A stretch of DNA of 23,841 bases, from the NCBI GenBank assembly GCA_900539175.1, contig UQAW01000062.1:1-23841 (forward strand), written 5' to 3'. The notes under the pieces were generated by a model, which saw nothing but the letters and a program-made list of their open reading frames with translations, searched no databases and was not told the origin of the DNA. The DNA is from an uncultured Lachnospiraceae bacterium. GTDB lineage: Bacteria > Bacillota > Clostridia > Lachnospirales > Lachnospiraceae. The position numbers and the translations under genes are program-made. This document shows, piece by piece, positions 1 through 7,509 of this stretch (the stretch's first letter is position 1; each line of letters begins with the position of its first letter).

Positions 1-85
1 AGCCCACTATGCGCCTGATTTTCGAGCAGCACTCTCGAAGAAAAATTCTACGCACCATTTAAAAGTTATTTCTGAACAATTCCTT
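1..85. repeat. Possible half of a palindromic repeat cut by the window edge
   Basis: Read on the minus strand, the sequence runs into AGGCGCATAGTGGGCT exactly at the window edge. This resembles the AGGCGTAGCGGGCT at the centre of the palindrome at 15027-15188. A local hairpin, TTCGAG with CTCGAA around a 7-nt loop, sits at 21-39. Both suggest one arm of a larger palindrome whose other arm lies outside the window. The inner boundary near 85 is a guess. No T-run follows the hairpin, so it is not a clear uvrC terminator. Confidence 0.35.
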
Positions 86-163
86 AGGCGAGTACGAAAC
101 TCTTCCGGAGCCGCCTATAAACAGACCTGTCTGCTGACGCAGATACCAACAATATTTTAACAT
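59..163 (-). CDS. Possible 34-residue small ORF downstream of uvrC
   Basis: A short frame begins with ATG at 163, with GGGAG seven bases upstream, and ends at TAA (59-61). The product would start MLKYCWYLRQQTG and end LFRNNF. It lies 15 bases after the uvrC stop. I recognise no domain. The frame runs toward the suspected palindromic repeat at the window edge, which argues that it is fortuitous. It is listed only because the ribosome site is well placed. Confidence 0.15.
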   Translation of the reverse strand: MLKYCWYLRQQTGLFIGGSGRVSYSPKELFRNNF

Positions 164-178
164 ATCATTTCTCCCACT

Positions 179-2023
179 TCAACCAATGTCATTGGAAGTT
201 TTGTGGAAAAAATCATATACTTGTTGTGCAACTTTTCCATTCATTGTGGGAAGTGCTGCCAATTCTTCCACAGTAGCTGCCTTGATTTCTTCAATCCCCT
301 GGAAATGCCTCATCAATTCCTTCCTTCTGCCCGGTCCGATTCCCGGTATATCATCCAATATGGAATGCACCTGCCCCTTGCTGCGCAGAAGCCTGTGGTA
401 CTCAATGGCAAAACGATGTGCTTCATCCTGTATTCTGGTAATCAGCTTAAACCCTTCACTGTCACGATCAATGGGAATCTCCACATTCCTATAATATAAC
501 CCGCGGGTCCGATGCTTATCATCCTTGACCATACCGGAAACAGGAATATTCAATCCCAGTTCTCTCAAAACTTCCAATGCGATGTTTACCTGTCCACGTC
601 CGCCGTCCATCATAATCAGATCCGGCAGGCGCTCGAACCCTGCATCCTCATCCACTCCGCGCTGAAATCTTCGGGTCAGGACCTCCTTCATACTTGCATA
701 ATCATTGGGACCCTGCACAGACTTAATCCGGAATTTTCGATAGTCTGCCCGTTTTGGCTTTCCCTTCTCATAGACAATCATAGAACCTACCGACTGAAAT
801 CCACTGATATTAGAAATGTCATATGCCTCAATCCGAACCAAACCGGGCAGCTTCAGCCATTCTTCAATCTCCTTCATTGCTCCGATGGTACGGCCTTCTT
901 CTTTTTTCAGCTTCTCACGGTCCTGACTCAGAACAATCCCTGCATTTCGCCGGGCCAGTTCCACAAGCTTCTCCTGCTGTCCTTTCTTTGGAACCCGGAT
1001 ATGAACCCGCTGCCCCCGCTTTTTGGTCAGCCACTCTTCCAGAACCTCCTGTTCTTCAATCTGATCCGACAACACCAGTTCTCTCGGAATAAACGGTGTT
1101 CCCGAATAAAATTGCTTTAAAAAACTCAGCAGAATATCAGCTTTTGAATCCCTGACGGCTACCCTCAGATAAAAATGATCCCGACCGATCAGCTTTCCGT
1201 CACGGATAAAGAAAACCTGTGCAACTGCATCTTCCTTATCTACTGCAAGGGCAATCACATCCTTATCTTCTCCGCCGCTCCTGGTGATTTTCTGCCGCTC
1301 TCCAATCCGCCTGACATGTTCAATCAGATCCCGGTAGTCCTTTGCATCTTCAAACCGCAGTTCTTCAGATGCCTCCAGCATCTTTGCTTCCAGATCTTTC
1401 AGCACCCCTTTCATATTGCCGTTCAGAAAATCCAGAGCCTGATCCACCTGACTGCGGTATTCCTCCTTGCTGATGTACCCCTGACAGGGAGCCTTACACT
1501 GCTTGATATGATAATACAGGCAGGGACGGTCATTGCCGATCTCCCGGGGCAGACTCCGGTTACATGCCCGAATCTGATACAATTTCCGCAGCAGCTCAAT
1601 CGATTCTTTCACTGCCTGCCCGCTGGTATAAGGGCCAAAATATTTTGACTTGTCCTTCTTCATCCTTCGGGCAAATAAAATTCTGGGATAAGGCTCATTT
1701 ACCGTAACCTGAATAAACGGATAAGACTTATCGTCTTTCAACATGGTATTATACTTGGGTCTGTGCTCTTTGATCAGGTTGCATTCCAATACCAGTGCTT
1801 CCAACTCCGAATCAGTCACGATATACTCGAATCGTGCAATCTGAGGAACCATCTGCTCAATCTTCAATCCCTTATTCCGACTGCTCTGAAAATACTGTCT
1901 CACACGATTCTTCAGACTGATCGCCTTTCCTACATATATAATGGTATCTTTCTCATCATGCATCAGATAAACACCTGGCTTCGCCGGCAGTTTTTTTAAC
2001 TCTTCTTCAATATCAAATGCCAT
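179..2023 (-). CDS. uvrC: UvrABC system protein C (excinuclease subunit)
   Basis: UvrC makes both incisions around bulky DNA lesions in nucleotide excision repair, acting in the cytoplasm after UvrA and UvrB load. The 614-residue protein is full length. The N-terminal GIY-YIG nuclease domain shows GVYL at 17-20 and IYVGKA at 29-34. Four cysteines (C154, C168, C176, C180) match the spacing of the iron-sulfur ligands known in UvrC. A UVR (UvrB-binding) helix lies near 208-237. The RNase H-like second nuclease domain occupies the C-terminal half, and helix-hairpin-helix repeats follow IPGIGPGRR. The ATG start has AGGAG a few bases upstream. It lies 227 bases downstream of ftsH on the same strand, behind a structured leader. 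Confidence 0.97.
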   Translation of the reverse strand: MAFDIEEELKKLPAKPGVYLMHDEKDTIIYVGKAISLKNRVRQYFQSSRNKGLKIEQMVPQIARFEYIVTDSELEALVLECNLIKEHRPKYNTMLKDDKSYPFIQVTVNEPYPRILFARRMKKDKSKYFGPYTSGQAVKESIELLRKLYQIRACNRSLPREIGNDRPCLYYHIKQCKAPCQGYISKEEYRSQVDQALDFLNGNMKGVLKDLEAKMLEASEELRFEDAKDYRDLIEHVRRIGERQKITRSGGEDKDVIALAVDKEDAVAQVFFIRDGKLIGRDHFYLRVAVRDSKADILLSFLKQFYSGTPFIPRELVLSDQIEEQEVLEEWLTKKRGQRVHIRVPKKGQQEKLVELARRNAGIVLSQDREKLKKEEGRTIGAMKEIEEWLKLPGLVRIEAYDISNISGFQSVGSMIVYEKGKPKRADYRKFRIKSVQGPNDYASMKEVLTRRFQRGVDEDAGFERLPDLIMMDGGRGQVNIALEVLRELGLNIPVSGMVKDDKHRTRGLYYRNVEIPIDRDSEGFKLITRIQDEAHRFAIEYHRLLRSKGQVHSILDDIPGIGPGRRKELMRHFQGIEEIKAATVEELAALPTMNGKVAQQVYDFFHKTSNDIG

Positions 2024-2044
2024 ATGCGCTCCTTTATCTAAGAC

Positions 2045-2127
2045 AAATCCCCCGGAAATCCCGGGAATTCTTCCCGGTAAACACTGCCTGTTTACCGGAC
2101 ATCTCTCCCTGAATCTCTGGGGGATTT
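2045..2127 (-). promoter_or_regulatory. Structured uvrC leader with mutually exclusive hairpins
   Basis: Between ftsH and uvrC, AAATCCCCC (2045-2053) pairs perfectly with GGGGGATTT (2119-2127). Inside are a perfect 10-bp stem, CCGGTAAACA/TGTTTACCGG with a 5-nt loop (2074-2098), and a 7-bp stem, CCGGGAA/TTCCCGG (2061-2077). The last two share 2074-2077, so they cannot form together. The structure ends about 20 bases before the uvrC ribosome site. The pairing is seen directly. A regulatory or processing role is inference. Confidence 0.5.
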
Positions 2128-2168
2128 CCCATCCCTGTTTTCATTCTCATCAGCTAATCAAATGATGA

Positions 2169-2194
2169 AAGCGTCAAAAGGTATTTTGACGCTT
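2169..2194 (-). terminator. Hairpin downstream of ftsH, possible weak terminator
   Basis: A perfect 11-bp stem (AAGCGTCAAAA with its complement) and a 4-nt loop lie 57 bases after the ftsH stop. On the minus strand the stem is followed by TTTCATCATTTG, only a modest T-tract. It could reduce readthrough from ftsH into uvrC or simply protect the ftsH 3' end. Termination strength cannot be judged by eye. Confidence 0.45.
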
Positions 2195-2222
2195 ATGATA
2201 TACGGATTGCTTCGCATTTCAT
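2195..2222 (-). repeat. Hairpin repeat, copy 1 (partner at 4518-4545)
   Basis: Read on the minus strand this 28-bp unit differs from plus-strand 4518-4545 at only three positions, all A/G changes. Similarity continues into the upstream flank (TTTTAGGATT here, TTTTCAGGATT there). With that flank this copy folds as GGATTGC and GCAATCC enclosing GCAT-GAA-ATGC. The two copies are in opposite orientations on either side of ftsH. Confidence 0.6.
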
Positions 2223-2250
2223 GCTCCCGCAATCCTAAAACACATCAAAT

Positions 2251-4212
2251 CTATTCCGTTATTTCATTTCCGCTTTCGGCTGTTTCGTCTTCCGTTACTT
2301 TTGACTCCGTCATTTTCGCTTCCGAGTCCAAAATCTCCTTCGCTTCCGGCATTCCTTTTACCTCATGGAATATCTTCATAAATTCTTTACCTGTAATCGT
2401 CTCTTTCTGAATCAGATATTCTGCAATCTTATCAAGGGCATCTCTGTTCTTGGAAAGCAGCTGTTTTGCCTGCTCGTAAGCATCCTTTAATACTTTCATG
2501 ACCTCATGATCAATCTCCGTAGCTGTGGCATCTCCGCAATTCAGATAAGCTTTGCCGTCCAGATACTGGTTCTCCTGTGAAGCAAGCCCCATCAAACCAA
2601 ATTTCTCAGACATTCCATACTGGGTGATCATTGCCCGGACAATCTTTGTTGCCTTCTCAATATCGTTGGAAGCACCGGTAGTCACATTCCCAAATACAAT
2701 CTCTTCCGCAGCCCGTCCTGCCAGCATACCGACAACCATGGCATCCAACTCTGCCTTGGTATTCAGATACTTCTCTTCCTCCGGCACCTGCATCACATAA
2801 CCCAACGCTCCCATCGTACGGGGAACAATGGTAATCTTCTGCACCGGCTCGGCATCTTTTTGCAGGGCGCTCACTAACGCATGACCAACTTCATGGTAAG
2901 ATACAATCTTTCGTTCTTCCTGACTCAGGATACGATCTTTCTTTTCTTTTCCTACCAGAACAATTTCCACCGCCTCGAACAAATCCTTCTGAGACACCGC
3001 TTTCCTTCCATTCTTGACTGCCAGAATCGCCGCTTCATTGATCATATTTGCCAGATCAGATCCCACTGCTCCGCTGGTTGCCAAAGCGATTGCATCAAAA
3101 TCAACGGTTTCATCCAGTGCAACTTTTTTTGCATGTACTTTCAGTATGTTGACACGGCCTTTCAAATCCGGACGGTCAACAATTACCCGGCGGTCAAAAC
3201 GACCAGGCCGCAGAAGCGCAGGATCAAGAACCTCCGGACGGTTTGTAGCTGCCAGAATCAGCAGACCTTTGGATGTGTCGAAACCATCCATCTCTGCAAG
3301 CAGCTGGTTCAGCGTCTGCTCACGCTCATCATTCCCACCATATCTGGAATCACGTGTTTTACCGATTGCATCAATCTCATCGATAAAAATAATACATGGT
3401 GCATTTTTCTTTGCTTCCTCAAATAAATCACGGACACGGGATGCACCTACACCCACAAACATCTCCACAAACTCAGAGCCGGATAACGAAAAAAACGGTA
3501 CATGCGCTTCCCCCGCAACTGCTTTTGCAAGCAATGTTTTTCCTGTACCCGGAGGTCCTACAAGCAAAGCGCCTTTCGGAAGCTTTGCACCGATTGCTGC
3601 ATATTTTGCAGGGTTATGAAGGAAATCCACAACCTCCTGCAGCGATTCTTTCGCCTCATCCTGTCCTGCAACATCTTTAAAGGTGATACCGGTTTCCTTC
3701 TGCACATAGGTTTTCGCCTTACTCTTGCCAACCCCCATCATGCCTCCGCCCTTATTCATCATACGCCAGATCAGTGTAAATGTGGCAACCAATAGTAATA
3801 CAGGAATCAGAAAATTTAAAATTGTCGCTATAACAGATGCTGTTGAATCCGGGAGCTTCTTCTCGAATTTGATATTCTTCTCATCCAACATATCACGAAG
3901 AGAATTCTCATCTCCCACCAGAGTCGCAGAATACGTAATCTCCAGCCCCTTATATTTCTGTTCCTTGGGTTTCACTGTCAGTTTTCCGGACTCAATCGTT
4001 ACTTCCTTCACCTGATCCTCTTTCACCATCTCCATAAACTGATCATATGAGATTTCTCTGGATGTGGAACGATTCATCAGATTGCTGAACACTCCCATCA
4101 AAATCATACTGATCAGCAGACAAATGATGATAATCAGAAATGTTTGTTTATTTTTCGGACCGCCGCCATTCCCCTGGCCCTGCCCGCTGTTTTTGTCTTC
4201 TGGCAGACTCAT
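2251..4212 (-). CDS. ftsH: ATP-dependent zinc metalloprotease FtsH
   Basis: FtsH is a hexameric membrane-anchored AAA+ protease that degrades misfolded membrane proteins and selected regulators. The 653-residue protein has two membrane segments (about 24-46 and 126-150) flanking a small extracytoplasmic domain. The ATPase follows, with Walker A GPPGTGKT at 219-226 and Walker B FIDEID ending at residue 281. The second region of homology contains RPGRFDR. The zinc site HEVGH is at 440-444 in the peptidase domain. The C-terminus is an acidic, Glu/Thr-rich tail beyond the usual family core. The ATG start is preceded by AAGGAGGAG. A promoter lies about 100 bases upstream. uvrC is downstream. Confidence 0.97.
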   Translation of the reverse strand: MSLPEDKNSGQGQGNGGGPKNKQTFLIIIICLLISMILMGVFSNLMNRSTSREISYDQFMEMVKEDQVKEVTIESGKLTVKPKEQKYKGLEITYSATLVGDENSLRDMLDEKNIKFEKKLPDSTASVIATILNFLIPVLLLVATFTLIWRMMNKGGGMMGVGKSKAKTYVQKETGITFKDVAGQDEAKESLQEVVDFLHNPAKYAAIGAKLPKGALLVGPPGTGKTLLAKAVAGEAHVPFFSLSGSEFVEMFVGVGASRVRDLFEEAKKNAPCIIFIDEIDAIGKTRDSRYGGNDEREQTLNQLLAEMDGFDTSKGLLILAATNRPEVLDPALLRPGRFDRRVIVDRPDLKGRVNILKVHAKKVALDETVDFDAIALATSGAVGSDLANMINEAAILAVKNGRKAVSQKDLFEAVEIVLVGKEKKDRILSQEERKIVSYHEVGHALVSALQKDAEPVQKITIVPRTMGALGYVMQVPEEEKYLNTKAELDAMVVGMLAGRAAEEIVFGNVTTGASNDIEKATKIVRAMITQYGMSEKFGLMGLASQENQYLDGKAYLNCGDATATEIDHEVMKVLKDAYEQAKQLLSKNRDALDKIAEYLIQKETITGKEFMKIFHEVKGMPEAKEILDSEAKMTESKVTEDETAESGNEITE

Positions 4213-4310
4213 GCTTCTCCTCCTTATCGAACCGGCATACTGGCAAAATTACATTTCCGTATACCGTCAAGCAACTAACAGACCTGCTGATGCTTTATTT
4301 CAACCACTCC

Positions 4311-4339
4311 ATTATAAAGTATATCCCATAGATTCGCAA
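4311..4339 (-). promoter_or_regulatory. Predicted ftsH promoter
   Basis: On the minus strand TTGCGA (4334-4339) and TATAAT (4311-4316) are separated by exactly 17 bp. This is a good sigma-A match with a perfect -10. It implies a leader of roughly 90 bases before the ftsH ATG. Confidence 0.7.
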
Positions 4340-4429
4340 TTAAAACTTTATGAAATTCCTATGAACACCACGGATTTGCAAAAAAACCTTGCTCTCCAAC
4401 ACTCCTGATTGTATACTTAAACTAATAGG

Positions 4430-4545
4430 ATGATACAAGCATGACTTTGGGACGCGCAAAACATGAGAAAACAGCCCGAATAGGACGAATTTCGAATGTT
4501 TTCAGGATTTTAAGAGTATGAGATGCGGAGCAATCCGTGTATCAT
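4430..4545 (+). other. Structured intergenic element upstream of the DUF1846 gene
   Basis: ATGATACA (4430-4437) pairs with TGTATCAT (4538-4545), enclosing a 116-nt region. Inside, GAAAACA (4467-4473) pairs with TGTTTTC (4497-4503). The 3' portion is copy 2 of the hairpin repeat. The element ends 27 bases before the DUF1846 start, so it may lie in that gene's leader; TATACT at 4412-4417 is a possible -10. It could be a mobile palindromic repeat or a structured RNA. I do not recognise a known riboswitch. Confidence 0.4.
4518..4545 (+). repeat. Hairpin repeat, copy 2 (partner at 2195-2222)
   Basis: Plus-strand 28-bp unit, 25 of 28 identical to the reverse complement of 2195-2222. The most conserved part is AGCAATCCGT. 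It forms the 3' side of the structured element at 4430-4545. Confidence 0.6.
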
Positions 4546-4572
4546 TAATATTGTACAAATACAGGGAGAATA

Positions 4573-6039
4573 ATGGACATGAAGATTGGTTTTGATAATG
4601 AAAAATATCTGAGCATGCAGTCAGAGCACATCCGGGAACGGATTAATCAATTTGATAACAAACTTTATCTGGAATTCGGCGGAAAATTATTCGACGATTA
4701 TCATGCTTCCAGGGTTCTGCCGGGATTTGTTCCCGACAGCAAACTTCAGATGCTGATGCAGCTTGCCGATCAGGCGGAAATCGTAATTGCCATCAGTGCA
4801 GGCGCTATTGAAAAGAATAAAATCCGCGGTGATCTGGGAATCACTTACGACAGTGATGTTCTTCGGTTGATTGACGAGTTCCGTGGCAAGGGACTTTATG
4901 TGGGCAGTGTTGTCATCACACAATTTTCCGGACAGCACAGTGCCATGATGTTTAAGAAACGTCTGGAAAATCTTGGAATTAAAGTATATATTCTCTATAA
5001 TATTCCGGGGTATCCGGGCAATATTCCACTGATCGTAAGTGATGAAGGATACGGAAAGAATGACTACATCGAAACCTCAAGACCGTTGGTTGTGGTAACT
5101 GCCCCCGGACCTGGAAGCGGCAAGATGGCAACCTGCCTTTCCCAGCTCTACCATGAACACAAGAGAGGGGTTCATGCCGGATATGCCAAATTTGAGACAT
5201 TCCCTATCTGGAATCTTCCTCTGAAACATCCGGTGAATCTGGCTTATGAAGCAGCAACGGCTGATTTAAATGATATCAATATGATCGATCCCTTCCATCT
5301 GGAAGCTTACGGGCAGACCACCGTCAACTACAACCGTGACGTGGAAATCTTTCCTGTGCTGAATGCCATCTTTGAACGTATCTTTGGAGAAAGTCCTTAC
5401 AAATCTCCTACTGATATGGGCGTAAATATGGCAGGAAACTGTATTATTGATGATCAAGTCTGCCGCGAAGCATCCCGTCAGGAGATGATCCGCCGTTATT
5501 ATCAGGCTGTGGATGGAATCGCTGACGGTTCCCGTACCGAAGAGGAAGCCTTCAAAATTGAATTACTGCTGAAGCAGGAACATATCACAGCCACTGACCG
5601 CAGTACTGTTTCTCCGGCACTTGTCCGTGCAGAGACCACCGGAGCACCGGCCGCTGCCATGGAACTTCCAGACGGACGAATCATCACCGGCAAGACAGGA
5701 GATCTGCTTGGACCTTGTGCTGCCTTGCTTCTGAATGCTTTGAAAGAACTGGCAGAAATTGATCATGAAAAGCATATTATCTCTCCTACTGCTATTGAAC
5801 CGATTCAGATATTAAAGACGCAGTATCTGGGCAGCAAGAATCCGCGGCTTCATACGGATGAGATTCTAATCGCACTCTCTGCCACGGCTGCAGACAGTGC
5901 AGATGCAAAGCTGGCGCTGATGCAGCTTCCAAAACTTCATGGGTGTCAGGTGCATTCCAGTGTCATGCTTTCTGATGCTGATAAGAAGACCTTCCACAGA
6001 CTTGGGTGTGAGGTGACTTGCGAGCCGAAGTATCAATAG
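4573..6039 (+). CDS. DUF1846 (UPF0371) family protein
   Basis: The 488-residue protein has the length and character of the DUF1846 family, common in Firmicutes and without an established biochemical role that I know. It opens with MDMKIGFDNEKYL, a family-typical start. A glycine-rich P-loop-like segment, TAPGPGSGKMATC, lies at about 176-188, suggesting nucleotide or phosphate binding. No signal peptide or membrane span is visible. AGGGAG lies 4 bases from the first ATG and 10 from the second (residue 3), so either could be the start. The gene stands alone, divergent from ftsH, with a structured element before it and a GC-rich palindrome after it. Confidence 0.9.
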   Translation: MDMKIGFDNEKYLSMQSEHIRERINQFDNKLYLEFGGKLFDDYHASRVLPGFVPDSKLQMLMQLADQAEIVIAISAGAIEKNKIRGDLGITYDSDVLRLIDEFRGKGLYVGSVVITQFSGQHSAMMFKKRLENLGIKVYILYNIPGYPGNIPLIVSDEGYGKNDYIETSRPLVVVTAPGPGSGKMATCLSQLYHEHKRGVHAGYAKFETFPIWNLPLKHPVNLAYEAATADLNDINMIDPFHLEAYGQTTVNYNRDVEIFPVLNAIFERIFGESPYKSPTDMGVNMAGNCIIDDQVCREASRQEMIRRYYQAVDGIADGSRTEEEAFKIELLLKQEHITATDRSTVSPALVRAETTGAPAAAMELPDGRIITGKTGDLLGPCAALLLNALKELAEIDHEKHIISPTAIEPIQILKTQYLGSKNPRLHTDEILIALSATAADSADAKLALMQLPKLHGCQVHSSVMLSDADKKTFHRLGCEVTCEPKYQ

Positions 6040-6060
6040 TCTATTCTTGGCCACTCGGAC

Positions 6061-6139
6061 GGAGAAGAGGGGCACGGAAGCGGACGGCATTCCGGACAGC
6101 GCTGTCCGGTACGCCGTCCGCTTCCGCGCCCCCTTCTCC
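6061..6139. repeat. 79-bp GC-rich near-perfect palindrome
   Basis: About 38 bases from 6061 (GGAGAAG..., then CGGAAGCGGACGGC) match the reverse complement of the right arm ending at 6139, with one single-base bulge and a few mismatches. The centre, near 6100, is CCGGACAGCGCTGTCCGG. It is far more GC-rich than its surroundings. It sits 21 bases past the DUF1846 stop, but neither strand has a T-run after the stem. It therefore looks like an extragenic palindromic repeat rather than a classical terminator. Confidence 0.7.
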
Positions 6140-6222
6140 TGATATTTGTGGAGTGATGCATATCGCTCTGCATATTTGACCATCGGCAACATAGTACAGC
6201 ACTTATAGAAAAACTATCTTTT

Positions 6223-6759
6223 TCATAGTCCATTACATTTTGCAAATGTAAGTATCGGTTCCAAATATTTCTTATCTGTCCAATCGCATTTTTGCCCAGC
6301 TGCACACATTAATGCTTTTTGCCATGGTTCATATGTATCAGGATCTTGCTTAGCTACAGCCTTCTGCAACATCTTACACAATGTCCTGTCCTTAAATGAC
6401 ATTTCTTTTTCGTTCCATGCACCACGGCAATAGTACAGAGGAACATTTTTCAGTTTGTCTTTAAAGTGCAGCTTTTTAATTTGATCAATGGCATTTTCAT
6501 CATAAGGTGATGCGCCAACACCGAAAACAGCTATATTTTTACCTGCTAAATTTTCTATATTTTTTTTCATAAATGATAAGCCGGCAATTCCCGATGCGTA
6601 GACACCACCGCCTAAAATAATTGTGTCATATTTCTGAAGGGACTTAACATTCGCATGTTTCGTCTTGATACAATCATATCCGACTTCTTCCTGTAACCAT
6701 TTGGCATATTTCTCAGTTGAACCATATTTTGATTGGTATAAAATAATTCCTTTTCCCAT
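6223..6759 (-). CDS. Flavodoxin-domain protein
   Basis: A 178-residue cytoplasmic protein with a flavodoxin fold. The N-terminal strand ends in the FMN phosphate-binding loop YQSKYGSTEKYA (8-19), followed by strands containing DTIILGGGVYASG and NIAVFGVGASP. It resembles the HemG-like/flavodoxin_5 group of FMN proteins, which move electrons to redox partners; the partner here is unknown. It starts 13 bases after the marR stop and almost certainly shares its transcript, so its expression is probably MarR-controlled. The C-terminal third contains several cysteines and is less typical of short flavodoxins. Confidence 0.85.
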   Translation of the reverse strand: MGKGIILYQSKYGSTEKYAKWLQEEVGYDCIKTKHANVKSLQKYDTIILGGGVYASGIAGLSFMKKNIENLAGKNIAVFGVGASPYDENAIDQIKKLHFKDKLKNVPLYYCRGAWNEKEMSFKDRTLCKMLQKAVAKQDPDTYEPWQKALMCAAGQKCDWTDKKYLEPILTFAKCNGL

Positions 6760-6772
6760 AGCCTTTTTCTCC

Positions 6773-7243
6773 CTATAGATCCTTTAAATTATTCTCTATC
6801 TGTATGATGGTCTGAATAGTGACTCGTAATTGTTCCTCAGATATCCCATCAAACATCTTCTTCATGATCTGACTACTTATTTCACCATTTTTTTCACAAA
6901 ACTTTATACAATATTCTGTAAGTTCTATTCTTTGTTTTCTCTTGTCTTTTGAATCCGGATAGATATTCACAAATCCTTTTTTCTCAAGCTTTAAAAGAAT
7001 TTGCTTTACATTCTGGTGGGAGCTTCCCATAATTTCAGTGAGTTCCTTTATGGTAGGTTTCTCTTTACATAGATTTATACAGATTATGGCAAAAAACTGC
7101 TTCCAACTGATTTCTTCCATCGTTTTATCTGCTACCGCCTGAAAACGATTATCAAAAGCACTCAATAGTCCTAATAAGAAATAGGATGTCTCTATACCAC
7201 TGAAATCTACATTTTCATACTGCATTACTTCTTTTATATTCAT
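6773..7243 (-). CDS. MarR-family transcriptional regulator (first)
   Basis: A 156-residue winged-helix DNA-binding protein with the MarR layout: N-terminal dimerisation helix, helix-turn-helix around KPTIKELTEIMGSSHQNVKQILLKLEKK (split across helices 3 and 4), wing KDKRKQRIELTE, and a C-terminal helix. I chose the ATG at 7243 rather than a TTG at 7255 because GGAG sits six bases before it and lies between the two codons. Twin palindromes overlap its promoter, which points to autorepression. The flavodoxin gene follows. The signal it senses is not visible, but the pairing suggests a redox, quinone or aromatic-compound response. Confidence 0.88.
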   Translation of the reverse strand: MNIKEVMQYENVDFSGIETSYFLLGLLSAFDNRFQAVADKTMEEISWKQFFAIICINLCKEKPTIKELTEIMGSSHQNVKQILLKLEKKGFVNIYPDSKDKRKQRIELTEYCIKFCEKNGEISSQIMKKMFDGISEEQLRVTIQTIIQIENNLKDL

Positions 7244-7258
7244 ATTCTTCTCCAAATA

Positions 7259-7306
7259 CGTAATATATTACCAATACATGGTAACATATTACCTTTTAGA
7301 TGTCAA
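7259..7306 (-). promoter_or_regulatory. marR promoter with tandem 14-bp operators
   Basis: On the minus strand TTGACA (7301-7306) and TACCAT (7278-7283) have a 17-bp spacer. Two palindromes overlap and follow the -10: GGTAATATGTTACC (7280-7293) and GGTAATATATTACG (7259-7272). Their starts are 21 bp apart, two helical turns, so two dimers would bind the same face. The layout strongly suggests autorepression by the adjacent MarR protein. Confidence 0.75.
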
Positions 7307-7371
7307 CAAGTAAACATACTGATTACAGTCAGATCACTGATTATATGCTGTTCCAGCATGATGGGTTTACC

Positions 7372-7395
7372 ATGAAAGTCCCGGACAGCAGCCAT
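7372..7395. repeat. Dispersed 24-bp motif, copy A
   Basis: This unit contains ATGAAAGTCCCGGACAGCA and ends GCCAT. Near-identical units occur at 23503-23526 and 23666-23689, about 16 kb away. This copy lies in the marR-rpn intergenic region, upstream of the marR promoter. Confidence 0.6.
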
Positions 7396-7459
7396 GAACC
7401 GGAGTGTACTTGGCACGCAGGATCATGGATATTGGTCACAAAAATTTACATTTCAGGAC

Positions 7460-7498
7460 AAAAAATAAGGCCGAGAACCTGTTTTTAGATTCCCGGCC
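7460..7498 (-). terminator. Intrinsic terminator of the rpn-type gene
   Basis: On the minus strand a 12-bp stem (GGCCGGGAATCT with AGGTTCTCGGCC, including G-U pairs) has a 6-nt loop and is followed by TTATTTTTT. It starts 12 bases after the stop codon. This is the clearest intrinsic terminator in the window. Confidence 0.85.
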
Positions 7499-7509
7499 TA
7501 CGGTTTCGT

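Noticed and set aside
6061..6139. Palindrome read as a terminator for the DUF1846 gene
   Set aside because: The stem is strong but neither strand has a T-tract after it, so it is listed as a repeat.
6208..6224. Terminator of the flavodoxin gene
   Set aside because: The A/T-rich stem of six pairs overlaps the stop codon and has no GC base, so it is unlikely to terminate.
7300..7488. A 62-codon plus-strand frame between marR and rpn
   Set aside because: It starts across the marR -35 element without a ribosome site and runs into the rpn terminator.
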